From Desmodus rotundus (taxonomy: Eukaryota > Chordata > Mammalia > Chiroptera > Phyllostomidae), in the NCBI RefSeq assembly GCF_022682495.2, contig NC_071397.1:19354739-19418738 (forward strand): a stretch of DNA of 64,000 bases. Direction: 5' to 3'. Numbering within the stretch: position 1 is the stretch's first letter; every line of letters starts with the position of its first letter. The position numbers and the translations under genes were made by a program. The notes beneath the pieces were generated by a model that had not been told where the DNA came from, did no database searches, and worked only from the letters and a program-made list of their open reading frames with translations. Below are positions 1-11,440 of the stretch, piece after piece.

Positions 1-233
1 GAAAGCATTCCTGGGCCCACTTCTTTCCCGTGTTCAGAGGAAGCACAGGATCTGGGCTCCGGGAAGGGGCTGCTTCCCGCTCTTGCAGGCCTTCTGCATG
101 CAGTACTGTTGAAGTTCTGCATCCGCCTGAGAGGCCTTGATCCTCTCCACCGCGGCCTCCAGCTTAAGCTGCTCCGCCGGACGCTGCAGGGCGTTCATGC
201 TGGCCCCAGCGAACAGGGCGGCGGCACTGCACC
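1..233 (-). pseudogene. GNG10: GNG10 processed pseudogene (G-protein gamma-10)
   Basis: Read on the minus strand, this is an intronless copy of the heterotrimeric G-protein gamma-10 subunit, whose normal role is to bind G-beta and anchor it to the plasma membrane through a prenylated C-terminal CAAX box. Visible matches to the family include 'EQLKLEA', 'VERIK', 'SQA' and 'AELQQYCMQ', followed by a shortened tail. The codon at the expected start (complement of 214-216) reads CTG instead of ATG. After 'ACK' a stretch is missing and the frame shifts; the alternative frame then shows 'EPRSCA', the expected C-terminal region. A stop lies at the complement of 34-36, and 3' UTR-like sequence runs off the window's left edge. 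The gamma-5 paralogue fits less well. Lack of introns, start loss and the frameshift point to a dead retrocopy. Confidence 0.85.
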
Positions 234-453
234 TAAAAAATATTTTGATAGCATAAATCCTTCTGACAAGTCAAGAAGACCATTTGTATTATTTTTAAAA
301 AATTAAAATTTTTTTCTAACACCTTTGAAGTATCTTCAGTGGTTGCATATATTTTGCAGGAGAAAAACATTGATATTAGGCGGGAAGTATCAGAAAGTGA
401 CAGAGGGTAACAATACAAATGGCTACTTTTGCTCCCAGAGCAAACTAAGTAAA

Positions 454-455
<2 letters not shown>

Positions 456-499
<44 letters not shown>

Positions 500-660
500 T
501 AAGAATATGTACATATGTATATGTGTGCATATATATGTATTTGTGTATGTGTATATATATCCATATGTGTATATATATCCATATATATATATTCTGTATA
601 TATGTGTATATACACATATCCATATATGTGTATATATATATTCTGTGTACACACACATAT
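456..660. repeat. TA/TG-rich microsatellite, compound
   Basis: A pure (TA)n run at about 461-496 is followed by degenerate TATG, TGTATA and 'tatatccata' motifs up to about 660. Both strands stay open over long distances only because the low-complexity sequence lacks stops in some frames. It is strongly hairpin-prone. Confidence 0.95.
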
Positions 661-1096
661 CCTTAGACTTAGATATTCAAACCTGGTAGCTATTGTTTCA
701 GTTTATTCTTTTAAAAAGAAGAGATTTTTGGAACAATTGACGTTTGCGTTTTCAATGGACTCTATACTGGCTCATGAATTATATAACTGATATTTGAAGA
801 GGGAGTGGGTAAAGGAAGAGTGATTGTTTTCTTTATAGGCATCAGAGGGAAAATAAGTAAAAGAAACATACAAAGTTGACCATGGAAAAGACTAGCAACA
901 TGTACCATTTGTGATGCTAACTGGTGATGTCCAAGGGACCAGGTCACATCCATTTGGCTGTTGAAGGCAGAGCTTCCCTAAAGAGAACAAATGTTTTTAC
1001 CTTTACTCTTACTGGGAGTAGGTAAGTTGTGGGGCAGGAATAAGTTAGCAGGATTTAAACACTGAGAGTCAAATAAAAAAGTGGGGAAAAAATGTA
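661..1096. other. No recognisable feature
   Basis: AT-rich single-copy-looking DNA. I see no coding pattern, RNA gene or clear repeat. Confidence 0.5.
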
Positions 1097-1350
1097 ATGC
1101 CTTTAGCTGAGGAGTTTATTGCCAGGTTATCAGGAGTTGAGAGACCTAATGTCATTGGTGATGGTGGTGAATTCCTCCTGGCTATTGAAGGAGGTCAGCA
1201 TGCGAGGCAGGAATTTGTTCAGGTAAGGGAGCTGGTGGATCCCTTGGGTGCTAGTCAAGTCGCAGTGGTAGTGACCAGTAAGAATAGAGCTTTGGTCAAT
1301 AGAAACAATGTTGCCATCATAGCAGCAAGATGTAGAAATGGTTACAAAAT
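1097..1350 (-). pseudogene. Unrecognised reading frame, possible retrocopy fragment
   Basis: Both strands are open here with a balanced, protein-like composition unlike the AT-rich surroundings. On the minus strand, the frame from about 1350 down to about 1140 is free of stops for roughly 70 codons and includes segments such as 'YLNKFLPRMLTSF' and 'QEEFTTITNDIRSLN' before two adjacent stops. The plus strand is open from 1097 to 1426 for 109 codons. I do not recognise the protein in either direction. No intron, poly-A tail or target duplication is evident, so a processed pseudogene fragment, an exon relic or chance are all possible. Confidence 0.25.
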
Positions 1351-2267
1351 CCTATGGGTCTTATTTCTAAGCTCATGTAAGAAAAGTACCCAAGAAACCC
1401 CCAGAATTAGCTTACGTGTGTTTTGATCGGAACTAATTTCTGCCATTAGGTTGTTTTCAAGGTAATTTGTGCATAAAAAAAATTAAGACCTTTGTACGCA
1501 TAGGTCTGTAGGTCTATGACATAGAAAGTATAGGGGGATGAGATCACATTTCCCAGAAAAAAGCCAAGGAATAAGCCAGCTCCGTTCAAGTGAGCTCTGT
1601 AAGCTGGTGGACCACACAGCATCTCCTGCGTGAGTTTTGTCTAGAATGCAGAGCTCTGGCTGAACGTGATCATTTTTCCCACTTCAGGAATAACTAGGAA
1701 AACATGCAGATTGAATACTCCACTTATCTTTAGTATGTTTGAGTACTTGTAACAACAAATAGATTTAGGAGGTGAGAATTCAAGAAATGTTAGAAATGTT
1801 AGATTAGTTGTTCCAAATTTCAAATTAGTTAAACTCAATGTTAACAAAAGTACTATACCTTACAGAAAGTTGTATAAAGAATTTATCTGGCTTTTGGATT
1901 CTTTAACATTACAAAATAATTTTTAAATTAGTCACTAGGATACCCTTATACTATTAAAATAGATAATAAACAAAATTTACATTATTTTCTATCTGGAGAT
2001 GTGTTCAAAGGTAAGAAAAAATAAATGTTCTAAATATACCTTAGCTTTATTTTCCATAGACTTGAGTTAGGGACCGGGGAACAGGTAACCAGTACCATTA
2101 CTAGCTGAGACAGCAGGAAGACAGGAAGATGACTGCACTAGCTTTTGGCCTGATACAGTCCAGAATTCCTCTACAGGTTCCTCACATGCCCTGGGTATGT
2201 CTTCACAAAGTCCCCTCTAGGCCTTATGGGATATTCTCAGGGGATCTAGATCAAACAGACTATCTAG
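1351..2267. other. No recognisable feature
   Basis: AT-rich intergenic DNA with no supported gene or repeat. Confidence 0.5.
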
Positions 2268-2408
2268 CAGGGGTGTCCAACCTTTTGGCATCTTTGGGCC
2301 ACACTGGAAGAAGAAGAGTTGTCTTGGATCACCCATTAAATACACAAACACTAACAATAACTCATGAGTGAAAAAAAAGGTTTTAAGTAAATTTGTTGGA
2401 CACCCCAA
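2268..2408 (+). mobile_element. hAT-Charlie-type MITE (MER30-like)
   Basis: A short element of about 141 bp begins 'caggggtgtccaac' and ends 'gttggacacccc', which are inverted copies of each other. The interior ('gggccacactggaagaagaa') resembles the MER30/Charlie group of non-autonomous hAT transposons from memory. The last two bases of the right terminus differ from the perfect inverted repeat, and the flanking 8-mers do not match, so the target duplication has decayed or the boundary is off slightly. It carries no coding capacity. Confidence 0.7.
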
Positions 2409-5125
2409 GCATTACCACAAACTCCTAAGAAATTTAACCAGAGTCTCACTGGTTTCCTCGTCTTCATTTCCTAATCCCATTCTACTTTAATTAATCCATT
2501 CAAAGACTGAAATGCTAGAAAAATCTGAGTAATAGAGTAATACCTCTCTCCCTCCCTCCATTCCTTCCTTTCTTATTAAGAAGGAGTTTGCCAGGATGTA
2601 CAACACAACCCCACTTGGCTCTGAATCCTGGGAAGAAGCTTGGGTAGTTGAATGATACAAGAAGCCAAGCACTTCATCTACTTCAACCTGACCCAAGTGC
2701 CACTCTGTTCAAATCTGGCTGAAAGCATGCATTGTGCCACACACCCAGTGATCCATCCAAAAACAAGGACTGTGGCCTAAATCCAAATACCAGGGACTGG
2801 AATCTTCAGCCTTGTCCAAGGGAACACCTTGATCTTTGAACTTAATAAAAGTTAAGTGTTTCTTTGTACAGGGCACTCTGTGTATTTGTTGTGGTTATAT
2901 AAAAAAATAATCAAAACAGCTTACATTTGTTTTATTTTCTACTCTATAATTCTCTTCCCCAGAAAGTTGGGGAATTGGGCCCAGTTCCTTCTTAAAATGC
3001 CAGTGGTTTTACAGAATGATTGTGCATTATTGGAGGAGATATTTTCTTGGTACCTCCCTATTTCCTTCCTCCTTCCTCCATTCAACAACTATTTATTTAG
3101 CATTTTATGTCAGATATAGAATTCAATATTTTGATTGTCCCACCCCTCAAAAAATACACAGTTGTTTTACATTGTTATTCTAACCCTTCCCAGTTCTATC
3201 AAAGTTTGATACATTTTGGTTCAAATTTGGAATGATCCCCTTTTTCATAGAGATCTCTTTTGGAATATTCTCTCTTAAGGCACTTAAAGTAGGTGAATGT
3301 CTTGCTTCTTGCTCTTCAATCTTCTTCCTTTTGCCACTTGATCAGCAGCTGGAAGCTCTACGGGTGGCCATGTTTCTAAGACACAGTGTTACAGCTCTCT
3401 GAAATGTGCCCTTCTCTCTATTTAGGTCTTTGGGCTTTAAAAACAAATAACTCCTTTCTTGTTTTCTTACCTCGTTCACCCTTATGTTGAAATTTCCCTA
3501 AATCCAGTGGAGAAACATAGAAATATGCATCTGGTTCTTTCTTGATGGTTTTCACATGTGTAGATAAAGCTGCCTTTAGTGTATATAGCAACTATGACTA
3601 GCTGAGTGCTATCATTTGAACTTGTTGCTGCTCAAAATATTTTTTATTGTCAGTACATCCAGGAAATCAGATAAGTAGCAAGAATGCTCTTCATATTTGT
3701 TTTTTTCCCTACAGTGTATCTGCTTTGTCCCATTGTGAACATTTCAGATGACTTGAGGAAATCTTTTAGTTTTGTAGCATATTTTTACTTAGTGATTTGC
3801 TCACATAACATTGGTCTTCAGATCCTCCCACATTCCCTTTCAGCGCTTGGATCAGATGTCATTCATTGGTCTTACAGAAAAGTTAAATATTTGAGGCAAA
3901 ATATATTTGTAATTTAGGAAGTTTCCCTAAAGTATATTTTTTCTGAGGCTTTTCTGTTTTAGAGGCACAAAGCAGTGCTTCTGTTCCATCTACCATATGG
4001 ACACAGGGCACTGTGTTAACCTCCCGACAGTGTTTTGCCATTGCACCTGTGTGCCATGCTCAGCACCAAACGACTGGTCAAAGTGTTAGATAACGAGTTC
4101 CTGGAGCTGCCAGTCTGTTCTCGGGCAGCTAAGGTAGGCTAATGGAGCTTGAATTTACCGCACTTCTCTTGCAGGGAGGCGGCGTGACAACAGAGGCTCT
4201 ACGCAGAACTAGGGCAGAATAACCCAAAAAGAGTGGCTACAAGCAATGTTATTCACAATACTGAAGCTCAAGTTAATGAACTGCTGTTGTGTGATGTCAT
4301 GGAAACCATATTGTCATAAGGGAAATAGAGATGAAGGGACTAAATCTGAGTAAAACTTATAAGCTATTTATGGGATAAAATGTTTAAATTATAGAGAGCT
4401 ATAGCTTTGCAAAGAACCAACACAAGGTGTATCAAAAGTTAAAAAGAGGACCCTGAGACAAATAATGTGTAAAGGACCTCCAAGACCAGCTTGGAAAGAA
4501 ATTAAACCCCTTCAGTACCTTCAAGGTTGCGTGTGTGTGTGTATGTGTGAAGTTTAATTTCCTCCGTTCTTGTAGGTGGTTTGGCAGTGATTATAACCAA
4601 GGTCAAAGCTATTCATCAAAGATAAATGCCTAGGCATTTAATTTGACAATCACTTAAAATCAGTCACTGGCTTTTTAGTTACATTTGTACTTGTAATGTT
4701 CAGTTCAAACCACATTTGAGGAGGTTGCTGTCATGGCTTTGGCCGAATGCTACAAGTCAGCCCATGAAGCCCAATGGTCAGACAAGGGAGAGTCAGACAA
4801 AAAGCAACACCTAGTATTCCCAACTTGGCAGCAGGCAGGAGGACAGGTGGCAGAAATCTTTCATGCTGAAAAGCAGTCTGAAAGGTGACATTGGAGAGGG
4901 GTAACAGAGAAAGGTTTAATAGTCCAATTCCCAATTTAGAAATGCTACTGAGAACCCAATGTTCCGTAGAACAAAGATCAAAATTCTCAGTTAAAGGTGG
5001 TTTGTATGGTTAAAAAAAAAAAGGCATTGCTATAAATATCAGGTGGTTTATGCCAGAGGGAAGATAATGAAAGTGGTATCAGATTCTCTGAGGGTGGAAA
5101 TGAATCTGGGTTATATACCTCTACA
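2409..5125. other. No recognisable feature
   Basis: About 2.7 kb of intergenic DNA. A short (GT)n run is near 4530-4548. I found no convincing exon, RNA gene or dated repeat; heavily decayed old repeats cannot be excluded by eye. Confidence 0.45.
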
Positions 5126-5352
5126 CTGTGATTTTCAACCTTATTTATCTCATGGCACACATAACCTAGTTATTAGAATTCTGCAGCACACCAAAAAAGG
5201 TATTTTTTGCCGATCTGACGAAAAAAAGATATAATTTTGATTCATCCACACTGGATGGCTATTGTTGTGTTGGTTGTTGTCATTTTTTATTTGAGAATCT
5301 AAGGAAAAAGAGGTCAGTGCCTCTGACTAAATCGTCAGGTATTGCATGTTTT

Positions 5353-5367
5353 AAAAATATTTGTGGC
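5353..5367 (+). repeat. Target-site duplication of the 5.4-kb L1 (left)
   Basis: 'aaaaatatttgtggc' here is repeated exactly at 5808-5822 on the other side of the L1, as expected for target-primed reverse transcription. Confidence 0.9.
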
Positions 5368-5807
5368 ACATTTACATGATGGAATACTATACAGCAGAAA
5401 GAAAGAAGGAGCTCCTACTCTTTGTGACGGAATGGATGGAACTGGAGAGCATTATGCTGAGTGAAATAAGCCAGGTGGTGAAAGACAAATACCATATGAT
5501 CTCACCTTTAAGTGGAACCTAATCAACAAAACAAATAAGCAAGCAAAATATAACCAGAGACATTGAAATTAAGAACAAATTGACAGTAACCAGAGGGGAG
5601 GTGGGAGGGAGAGGATAATGGGAAGAAAGGGGGGAGGGGTTTTGAGGAAAAACTATAAAGGACACATGAGTAAAGCCAAGGGAGGGGAATGGAATCAGGG
5701 GAGGGAGGTGGGGATGGCTGGGGTGGGGGACCGTGGTGTGTGTGTGGGGGGGTAAATGCAGACAACTGTACTTGAACAACAATAAAATAATAAAAAAAAT
5801 ACAGCAA
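5368..5807 (+). mobile_element. LINE-1, 5'-truncated, bat subfamily
   Basis: About 440 bp comprising the last part of ORF2 ('atggaactggagagcattatgctgagtg' region, 5434-5462), a G-rich 3' UTR (5590-5750) and an A-rich tail. Both sides carry the 15-bp duplication described above, which fixes the boundaries. It interrupts hAT copy A and is therefore younger. The proline-rich open frames on the opposite strand (5519-5899) come only from the complement of the G-rich 3' UTR. Confidence 0.95.
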
Positions 5808-5842
5808 AAAAATATTTGTGGCTCACCAGTTGAAAATTGATG

Positions 5843-6959
5843 CTTTACTGGGATCCCAGAGGCATTGATGTTAAAACATAAATGTGGGGTCCTTAGCACT
5901 TTAACTATGTATTTGCCTTTAAATTTTAAACAAGCTGTACTGCTGATAACAGAAATATACTATGTAGGGAGAAAAGTGTTCATATTTTAGGAGCCTATTA
6001 GGGACTGTCTGGGCTTCATGCATGTGATTAAGTTATTCAAGGACTTTGAAAAGAAAGATAACAATACTAAGAAGAGAGAAGGCAGAAGAATTGGCAACAG
6101 TCATCTGAAGGGAAGGAGGGAAGGAACGTGGTAGAAACGTAAGTAAAGGTAACAGAGTCATATGGCCAACCCAAGTAGTCTTTGGTATGGAAAAGTAGAA
6201 GAGACTTCTGGGGTGTACGGGCTGAAGAAAATTGAGAAGGAGAAATCAGGGTCTTCTAGGGCTCTGGCTTTAAGGATCCACCCAAAATAGCAGGCTGGTG
6301 GTTCCCAGGACCAGAAGAGGCAGGGAAGGAGATGGGATCAGTATTCAAATGCTGCCAAATAACCACTGACTGACATAATGTGTGTTTCCTTTCATTCTGG
6401 CTTCTTTTCATGTCTAGATTCTATTTTCTTTCCCCCATAACTTGAGACTAGCTAGGAATTTACATGCCCTCCCCCCTCCCCCTGCCCCCCCAACCCATGG
6501 CTCTCGCTCACTTTTTTCCTACTCCCTTTATGATTTGTCAGCCCTTGGGTTTCTGAATGGAACCATCCTGAAAGCACTTTTACTCTTTGGCATGTAAATG
6601 GATTACAATTCTTCAAACATTCATTATTTCTGTAATTTCTGCTCCAAGACACTATTTTTTAAATGCTGAAAGGCCACGCAATGCTCTCTCTAGCCTGGGC
6701 CCTTGGGCTCTCTGTGGCATTCCTCCCTTCTTCCCCTGCACTCCAGTGAACCCCCCCACACTCACCCCCACACACACAGTGTCTCCTCAGTCCAAGTGCA
6801 GGACCCAGAAACGGGGAACTTTTGTCTTCAAGAATTCTGTTCTCTTCCCACTGATTATGTCCTTCCTCCTGGGTGCCTCTCCCTCCCTCTATTTGTGCTG
6901 CCACCTGGTGGTTACAAACTGCCTCATTCCTTCCATTCACTTTTGTGGGATCCAGTTTC
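5843..6959. other. No recognisable feature
   Basis: Intergenic DNA with a C-rich patch at 6467-6492 and a short CA-rich patch at 6763-6779. No gene or firm repeat assignment. Confidence 0.45.
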
Positions 6960-7600
6960 TTAATAATAACAAATAGCAGCAATAATAAACAACAGGCAGT
7001 AGAGATTATCAAATAGCTATGAACAAAACACATAGAAATCTCTGCTAACATGGAATTTACCTAAACAATAAAAATAAATAAAAATATATTTCATGTTAGA
7101 TGGAGATAACAGATAACTTCTATCAAGGAGAATAAATAAAGAAAGATTACGAAGTATGTGGGAGGTTAAAATGTAAGGGTAGGTAGGATACGGCTCTCTG
7201 AGGAGGAGCGTTTTGAATGAAGACTTGAGGCAGTGAGGAGCCAGGCATGTGGCTGTCTTGGGAAACAGGATTCTAGAGACAGGGCAGCAGGAACCAAGGT
7301 CCTGATGTGGTGGAACCCTGGTATGTTCAGGGAAGAACAAGGGAGCCAGCGCGGTTGGCGAGGTAACAGTGAAGATTTAGAGAGGCAGAGCAGGAGGACG
7401 GAGAGGCCATGGGGACCGGGCCACGCAGGGCACTCTTGGTCATAGCACAGGATTAGGATCTGATACCGAGAAGTGGGGCCAAAGGAGGGTTCTGGGCAGA
7501 GGAGAGACAGGACGGTTTTACACCGAAATGGAGCTAGTCTGGGTGCTTCACAGAGAATACACTGTGGTTTGGAATGTGGACAGACTTTCGAAGTTCTGAC
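6960..7600 (+). repeat. Ancient mammalian interspersed repeat, L2-like
   Basis: The stretch aligns by eye with the dispersed mammalian sequence also seen at 52393-52925. Segments such as 'ctctctgaggagga', 'tgaagacttgaggcag', 'gagccaggcatgtggct' and a late part around 'gaatacactgtgg' follow the expected order. I am sure it is a dispersed old repeat but not sure of the family name; L2 is my best guess. Confidence 0.5.
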
Positions 7601-8048
7601 ATTTAAAATGAAGGTGCCTAACAGAAAGTGCGTCCAGGTGTACTAGTCAGGTAGGTGACAAAAGTACGTTAACCCAGAACCAGTGAGTGGGTCTGTGGCT
7701 TTTATAGAATAAATGTGCTCCTTAAACTATCGGAGGAAGATCTGAACAAGGAACCTAAACTTCGAGGGTTAAAGTGGAACAGAGGAGCCGGGTCAAATCT
7801 GAGAGGTCATGGTGCCCTGGTAGCACTTTGCAAGCTTTTTGTTCTCCAGACTACTTCATATCTTAAAAATCATCGAGAGCTCCAGAGAACCTTTGTTTTT
7901 ATGTGTGAAATCCATTGGTAATTACCATAATGGAAATTTCAGTACTTTAAACGTATTTATGCATATATTTACTTACAATGACAACAAAACACTGATTTCA
8001 TGTTTACACAAATATTTTTAGGAACAATAACTATATTTTGCAATTAAA
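7601..8048. other. No recognisable feature
   Basis: Intergenic DNA without supported features. Confidence 0.5.
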
Positions 8049-8296
8049 AACTTGGGTGAAGCCTGAACAGTGTGGCTCAGTCGGTCAGGCATTGCCCCGC
8101 AAAGCGACAGGTCGCTGGTTTAAGTCCCAGTCAGGGCCCACATCTGGGTAACGGGTCAGGTCCCAGATGGGGGGCATGCCAGAGGCAACTGATGGATCTT
8201 TCTCTTGCACCTCGATGTTTCTCTCCCTCTCTTTCTGCCTCCCTTCCTCTCTTTCTGAAAATAAATAAGTAATATCTTAAAAAATAACTTGAGTGA
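8049..8296 (+). mobile_element. VES-type tRNA-derived SINE with target duplications
   Basis: The SINE body is about 8061-8285: a tRNA-like head ('gtggctcagtcggtcaggca'), a decayed B box ('ctggtttaagtcccagtca'), the conserved 'gaggcaactgatggat' region, a CT-rich segment and an A-rich end. Near-identical 11-mers flank it: 'aacttgggtga' at 8049-8059 and 'aacttgagtga' at 8286-8296. VES SINEs are established as bat-specific elements derived from a tRNA gene and mobilised by L1. It is one of the best host-lineage clues in the window. Confidence 0.92.
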
Positions 8297-9566
8297 GAAG
8301 AATGGCATTGTTTTACCCATTTACAAATCTCTTTAATGTCTGGCTTAAAGGAAAATGGTTAATTTTTCATATGTGCTTCATCCCGTCATTTATTGAAATG
8401 CTACGCACAATGTAGCTTCAGGTAAACAGCGCTGTATACTCGGGAGAGTGTGGGAGTGAGAGACATACCATCTCTCTTACTGTTAACCTGTGTTTGATCT
8501 TGCGGACTTGGGGAAAACAAACCCTGGGATACGCTCTGAGAACCACGGTTACAGAAAAAAAGACAACCTATTGTTTATATAACGGTCTGCTTAGTTCTTC
8601 AAAGCCTGTGCCTACCTCTCTAGTCATGGGGGCATATTGTACCACTTTAAATCTATGTAAAAGCCAGTGAATACAGAAAAACTCTATTTGAGAAAATGTG
8701 CTAGTCATGGGCAACTCCAAATTACCTTATGCAATTTCATTGTATATATTCTTTGTTTCCAAGTGTGAAATTTCTGGCAACAAATAAGGAGACAAAAGAG
8801 AATTTCTGAAGAAGTCAAAAAAGGTTGGTAAAGGCCAGTTCCCTGTGGGTAATCACGGATAGAAGAAATATTTTCCCTATTTTTACCCACGACGTAGGAA
8901 CAGAAGTTTAGTTTTGAAGGTAGTACTGCCTATACTTCAGTGGACATGAGAGGACCCCCTCCAATTCCACGCAGACCTTTTGACTCAAATCTAAAGTCGT
9001 GTTCTAACACCATGAACTGATGAGAAACCTCTGATCTTTAATTCTACCTCCACAAAATTTGGAGGCAAGTTTCCATAAATATTCTGTATTTTTTTATGAA
9101 GTACAATGTTACTTTCAAAGTGATAACTTATTTATAATACAGATATAATAAGAAAAAATTTCCTATCTCAGAAATTCCGTCAGCTGCTATTGTAGAATGA
9201 CCTCATTTTTCTTTAGTATATTAAGTTCCAGGATTGTTACATTTGGTTGTTTTTCCTTTAGAAAGGAAAATTTTATTATTGTTTCAGTAATATTTAAACA
9301 ATTACTACTTTTCCACAAAAAGAGTTTTAAATAGAGTAAATATCTGATTTGTCAAAATTATAATAATGACCAATATTTAAAAGATAATCAGACAAACATC
9401 AAGATTTGGGTATCATATGTACGATTTTTCTGTCACATGGTAGTTATACCCACACCTTGGCTAGACTGAGATAGAAGTTATTTTAACACTTACTTTGAGT
9501 TTCTATTAATTACTTAATTACTTTTTGTTTTATATTGAATAGGACATGTAAAGATAAGCCAATTAT
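8297..9566. other. No recognisable feature
   Basis: AT-rich intergenic DNA; nothing supported. Confidence 0.5.
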
Positions 9567-9587
9567 GCATCATTTAATATTTAGGTA

Positions 9588-9829
9588 GTAGTTTATTTAT
9601 TATTTATTTATTTATATCCTCACCCAAGGATATATTCATTGCTTTTTAGAAAGAGAGAAAGACACAGAGAGATGGAAAGAGAAACATCAGTCTGTTGCCT
9701 TCCGTAAGCTCCCTGACTGGGGATAGAACCCACAACCTAGGTATGTGCCCTGACCAGGCATCAAACCTGCAAACTTTTGGTGCATGGGGATAATGTTCCA
9801 ACCAACTGTGCCACCGGGCCAGGGCTGGG
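9588..9829 (-). mobile_element. Bat tRNA-derived SINE, antisense
   Basis: Read on the minus strand, this begins 'gccctggcccggtggcacag' and has the tRNA-like head, a body ending in GA/CT-rich sequence and a T-rich stretch at 9592-9615 on the plus strand (the A tail). It differs from the VES copies in keeping 'cctcacccaaggatat', which suggests an older or distinct subfamily. Imperfect flanks ('gcatcatttaatatttagg' and 'gcagcattttaataaacat') may be its decayed target duplication. Confidence 0.8.
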
Positions 9830-9838
9830 CAGCATTTT

Positions 9839-10221
9839 AATAAACATAGGATGTGACAGCATGGATGGAACTGGAGAGCATTATGCTAAGTGAAATAAGC
9901 CAGGTGGTAAGGGACAAATACCATATGATCTCACCTTTAACTGGAACATAACCAACAGAAGAAAAAAAGCAAAGTATAACCAGAGACATTGAAGTTAAGA
10001 ACAATCTAACAATAGTCAGAAGGGACAGGGAAAGGAACAGTTGGGAGAAGGGTTTTCAGGAATTACTGTAAAGGACACATGGACAAAACCAAGGGGGAGG
10101 AGGAAGCAGGGGAGGGAGGTGGGTTTGGCTGGGGTGGGGTAGAAGAGTGGGGAGAAAATGCAGACAACCGTAATTGAACAACAATAAAATAATTAAAACC
10201 ACACAAAAAAAATAAACGTAG
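9839..10221 (+). mobile_element. LINE-1 3' end with target duplications
   Basis: The L1 body is 9850-10210: the ORF2 C-terminus ('gcatggatggaactggagag'), 3' UTR and the 'gaacaacaataaaataatt' tail. Flanking 11-mers 'aataaacatag' (9839-9849) and 'aataaacgtag' (10211-10221) differ at one base. The insertion lies directly beside the preceding SINE. Confidence 0.92.
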
Positions 10222-10810
10222 TTGACATCAACATTTGAGAGAAGTGTCTCCCACAAAATCGCAGGTCACAGCAGAGCTTACTTTTTAAGCATGTGTCATT
10301 AAATATAACACACTTGCCATGAGACACATATGTGGCCTTATATGTAGCCTTACTCACCATGCTTCCTAATCCTTATCCCTCATTCCTCAGTACTTCCTGT
10401 TTTCTTGGTCTTAAACATTGAGATAAAAATAACAGCACTATTGTAGGCCATTGTTCCTGACTTAGAAGCAAAAAGGGAATCACAACAGTACTTAGCAAGC
10501 ATTTTGGCAAATGGAGGAAAAGCTTAGAGTAGAATTATTTTTTTGTATATCAGAGCTGGGCCTTAGGGAGAGGACAGCAGAAGGGTGAAAGCTGAATGTG
10601 TCTTTTCAGAGAAGCTGATTCCTCCTGCCACAGTGATTATCAAAGAGTGTCTCATCACAGTGCCCGACTTGAGCGCACCTTCTGTTTACCAGCAACTAAC
10701 TGTATGACTTGTGAATTTCCCTACCCTGCCCTTATCCCCGAATCACCCGGCCATGTTCCCGCTACCTTGTAATATTGTTTCTGTGCTTATTAATGCATTG
10801 CTCTTTGTTT
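10222..10810. other. No recognisable feature
   Basis: Intergenic DNA with no supported gene or repeat. Confidence 0.5.
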
Positions 10811-10920
10811 AAAAAAATTACAAGGCAAAACAAATGACAAAATACACAGTTTGAAGATTCAGAGCAAGCATCAGAACCAGACTCAGATATGGCATAGATA
10901 TTACAATTATTAGACCAAAC

Positions 10921-11121
10921 TTGAAAACAGTTATGACTAATATGCTAAGGGCTCTAATGGATCGAGTAGACAATATTCAAGAACAGAAGGGCAATGTAAG
11001 TAGAGAAATGGAAATTCTAAGAAAGAATCAAAAAGAAATGCTAGAGATTAAAAGCACTGTAAGTGACATGACTGAGGCAAACATCTCAAAAACCAAAAAA
11101 AGCAAAGATATCACTGACTGA
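10921..11121 (+). pseudogene. LINE-1 ORF1p coiled-coil relic
   Basis: A 66-codon open stretch of an L1 ORF1, the RNA-binding chaperone of the element. The heptad-rich segment 'MLRALMDRVDNIQEQKGN' and the following 'KNQKEMLEIKSTVSDM' are typical of the ORF1p coiled coil. The RRM and C-terminal domains are not intact, and a TGA at 11119-11121 ends the frame. Confidence 0.85.
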
Positions 11122-11337
11122 AAAAAATGAACAACCACATTCAAACACTGGGAAAACTTCAAAAGGTGTAACATTTGTATTAGACAATATCAGAAATAGA
11201 AGACAAAAAGGGGAAGACAAAAATTGAAACAATGATAACTGAGCATTTTCTCATATTAATATCAGACCTCAAGATACACATGAAGAAAGCTCAGAGAACA
11301 CCATCTAGCATAAATGTCAGAAAAAGTACACTCAGCC

Positions 11338-11440
11338 ATAGTGTATTTGGTGGGGGTGGGTGGGGGGAAAGTGGGGACAACTGTAGCTGAACAACAATAG
11401 AGAAAAAGAAAAACAAACAAACAAACAAAAAAACAACTCA
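11338..11440 (+). mobile_element. Short LINE-1 3' tail inserted in the old L1
   Basis: About 100 bp with the G-rich 3' UTR end ('tggggacaactgtagctgaa') and an A-rich tail with CAAA repeats (11411-11434), in the same subfamily as the copies at 5.4 and 9.9 kb. It interrupts older L1 sequence. A clean target duplication is not visible. Confidence 0.75.

Larger units (their letters stand above)
5126..5842 (+). mobile_element. hAT-type MITE, copy A, split by an L1
   Basis: The element starts near 'ctgtgattttcaacc' (about 5126) and ends with its inverse 'agttgaaaattgatg' (5828-5842). Its interior is closely related to the element at 58642-58900; shared segments include 'catggcacacataa/catggctcatataa', 'ttctgcagcacaccaaaa' and 'aaaagaggtcagtgc'. 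The L1 at 5368-5807 interrupts it, so its own length is about 265 bp. The relationship is seen in the sequence; the superfamily assignment comes from the terminal motif. Confidence 0.7.

Noticed and set aside
233..790. Long Tyr/Ile-rich open frames on both strands over the TA/TG repeat
   Set aside because: They are products of a low-complexity repeat that lacks stops in those frames.
5519..5899. Proline/histidine-rich minus-strand frames of 94-126 codons
   Set aside because: They are the complement of the G-rich L1 3' UTR; the same happens at 10056-10256, 16913-17252 and 40252-40464.
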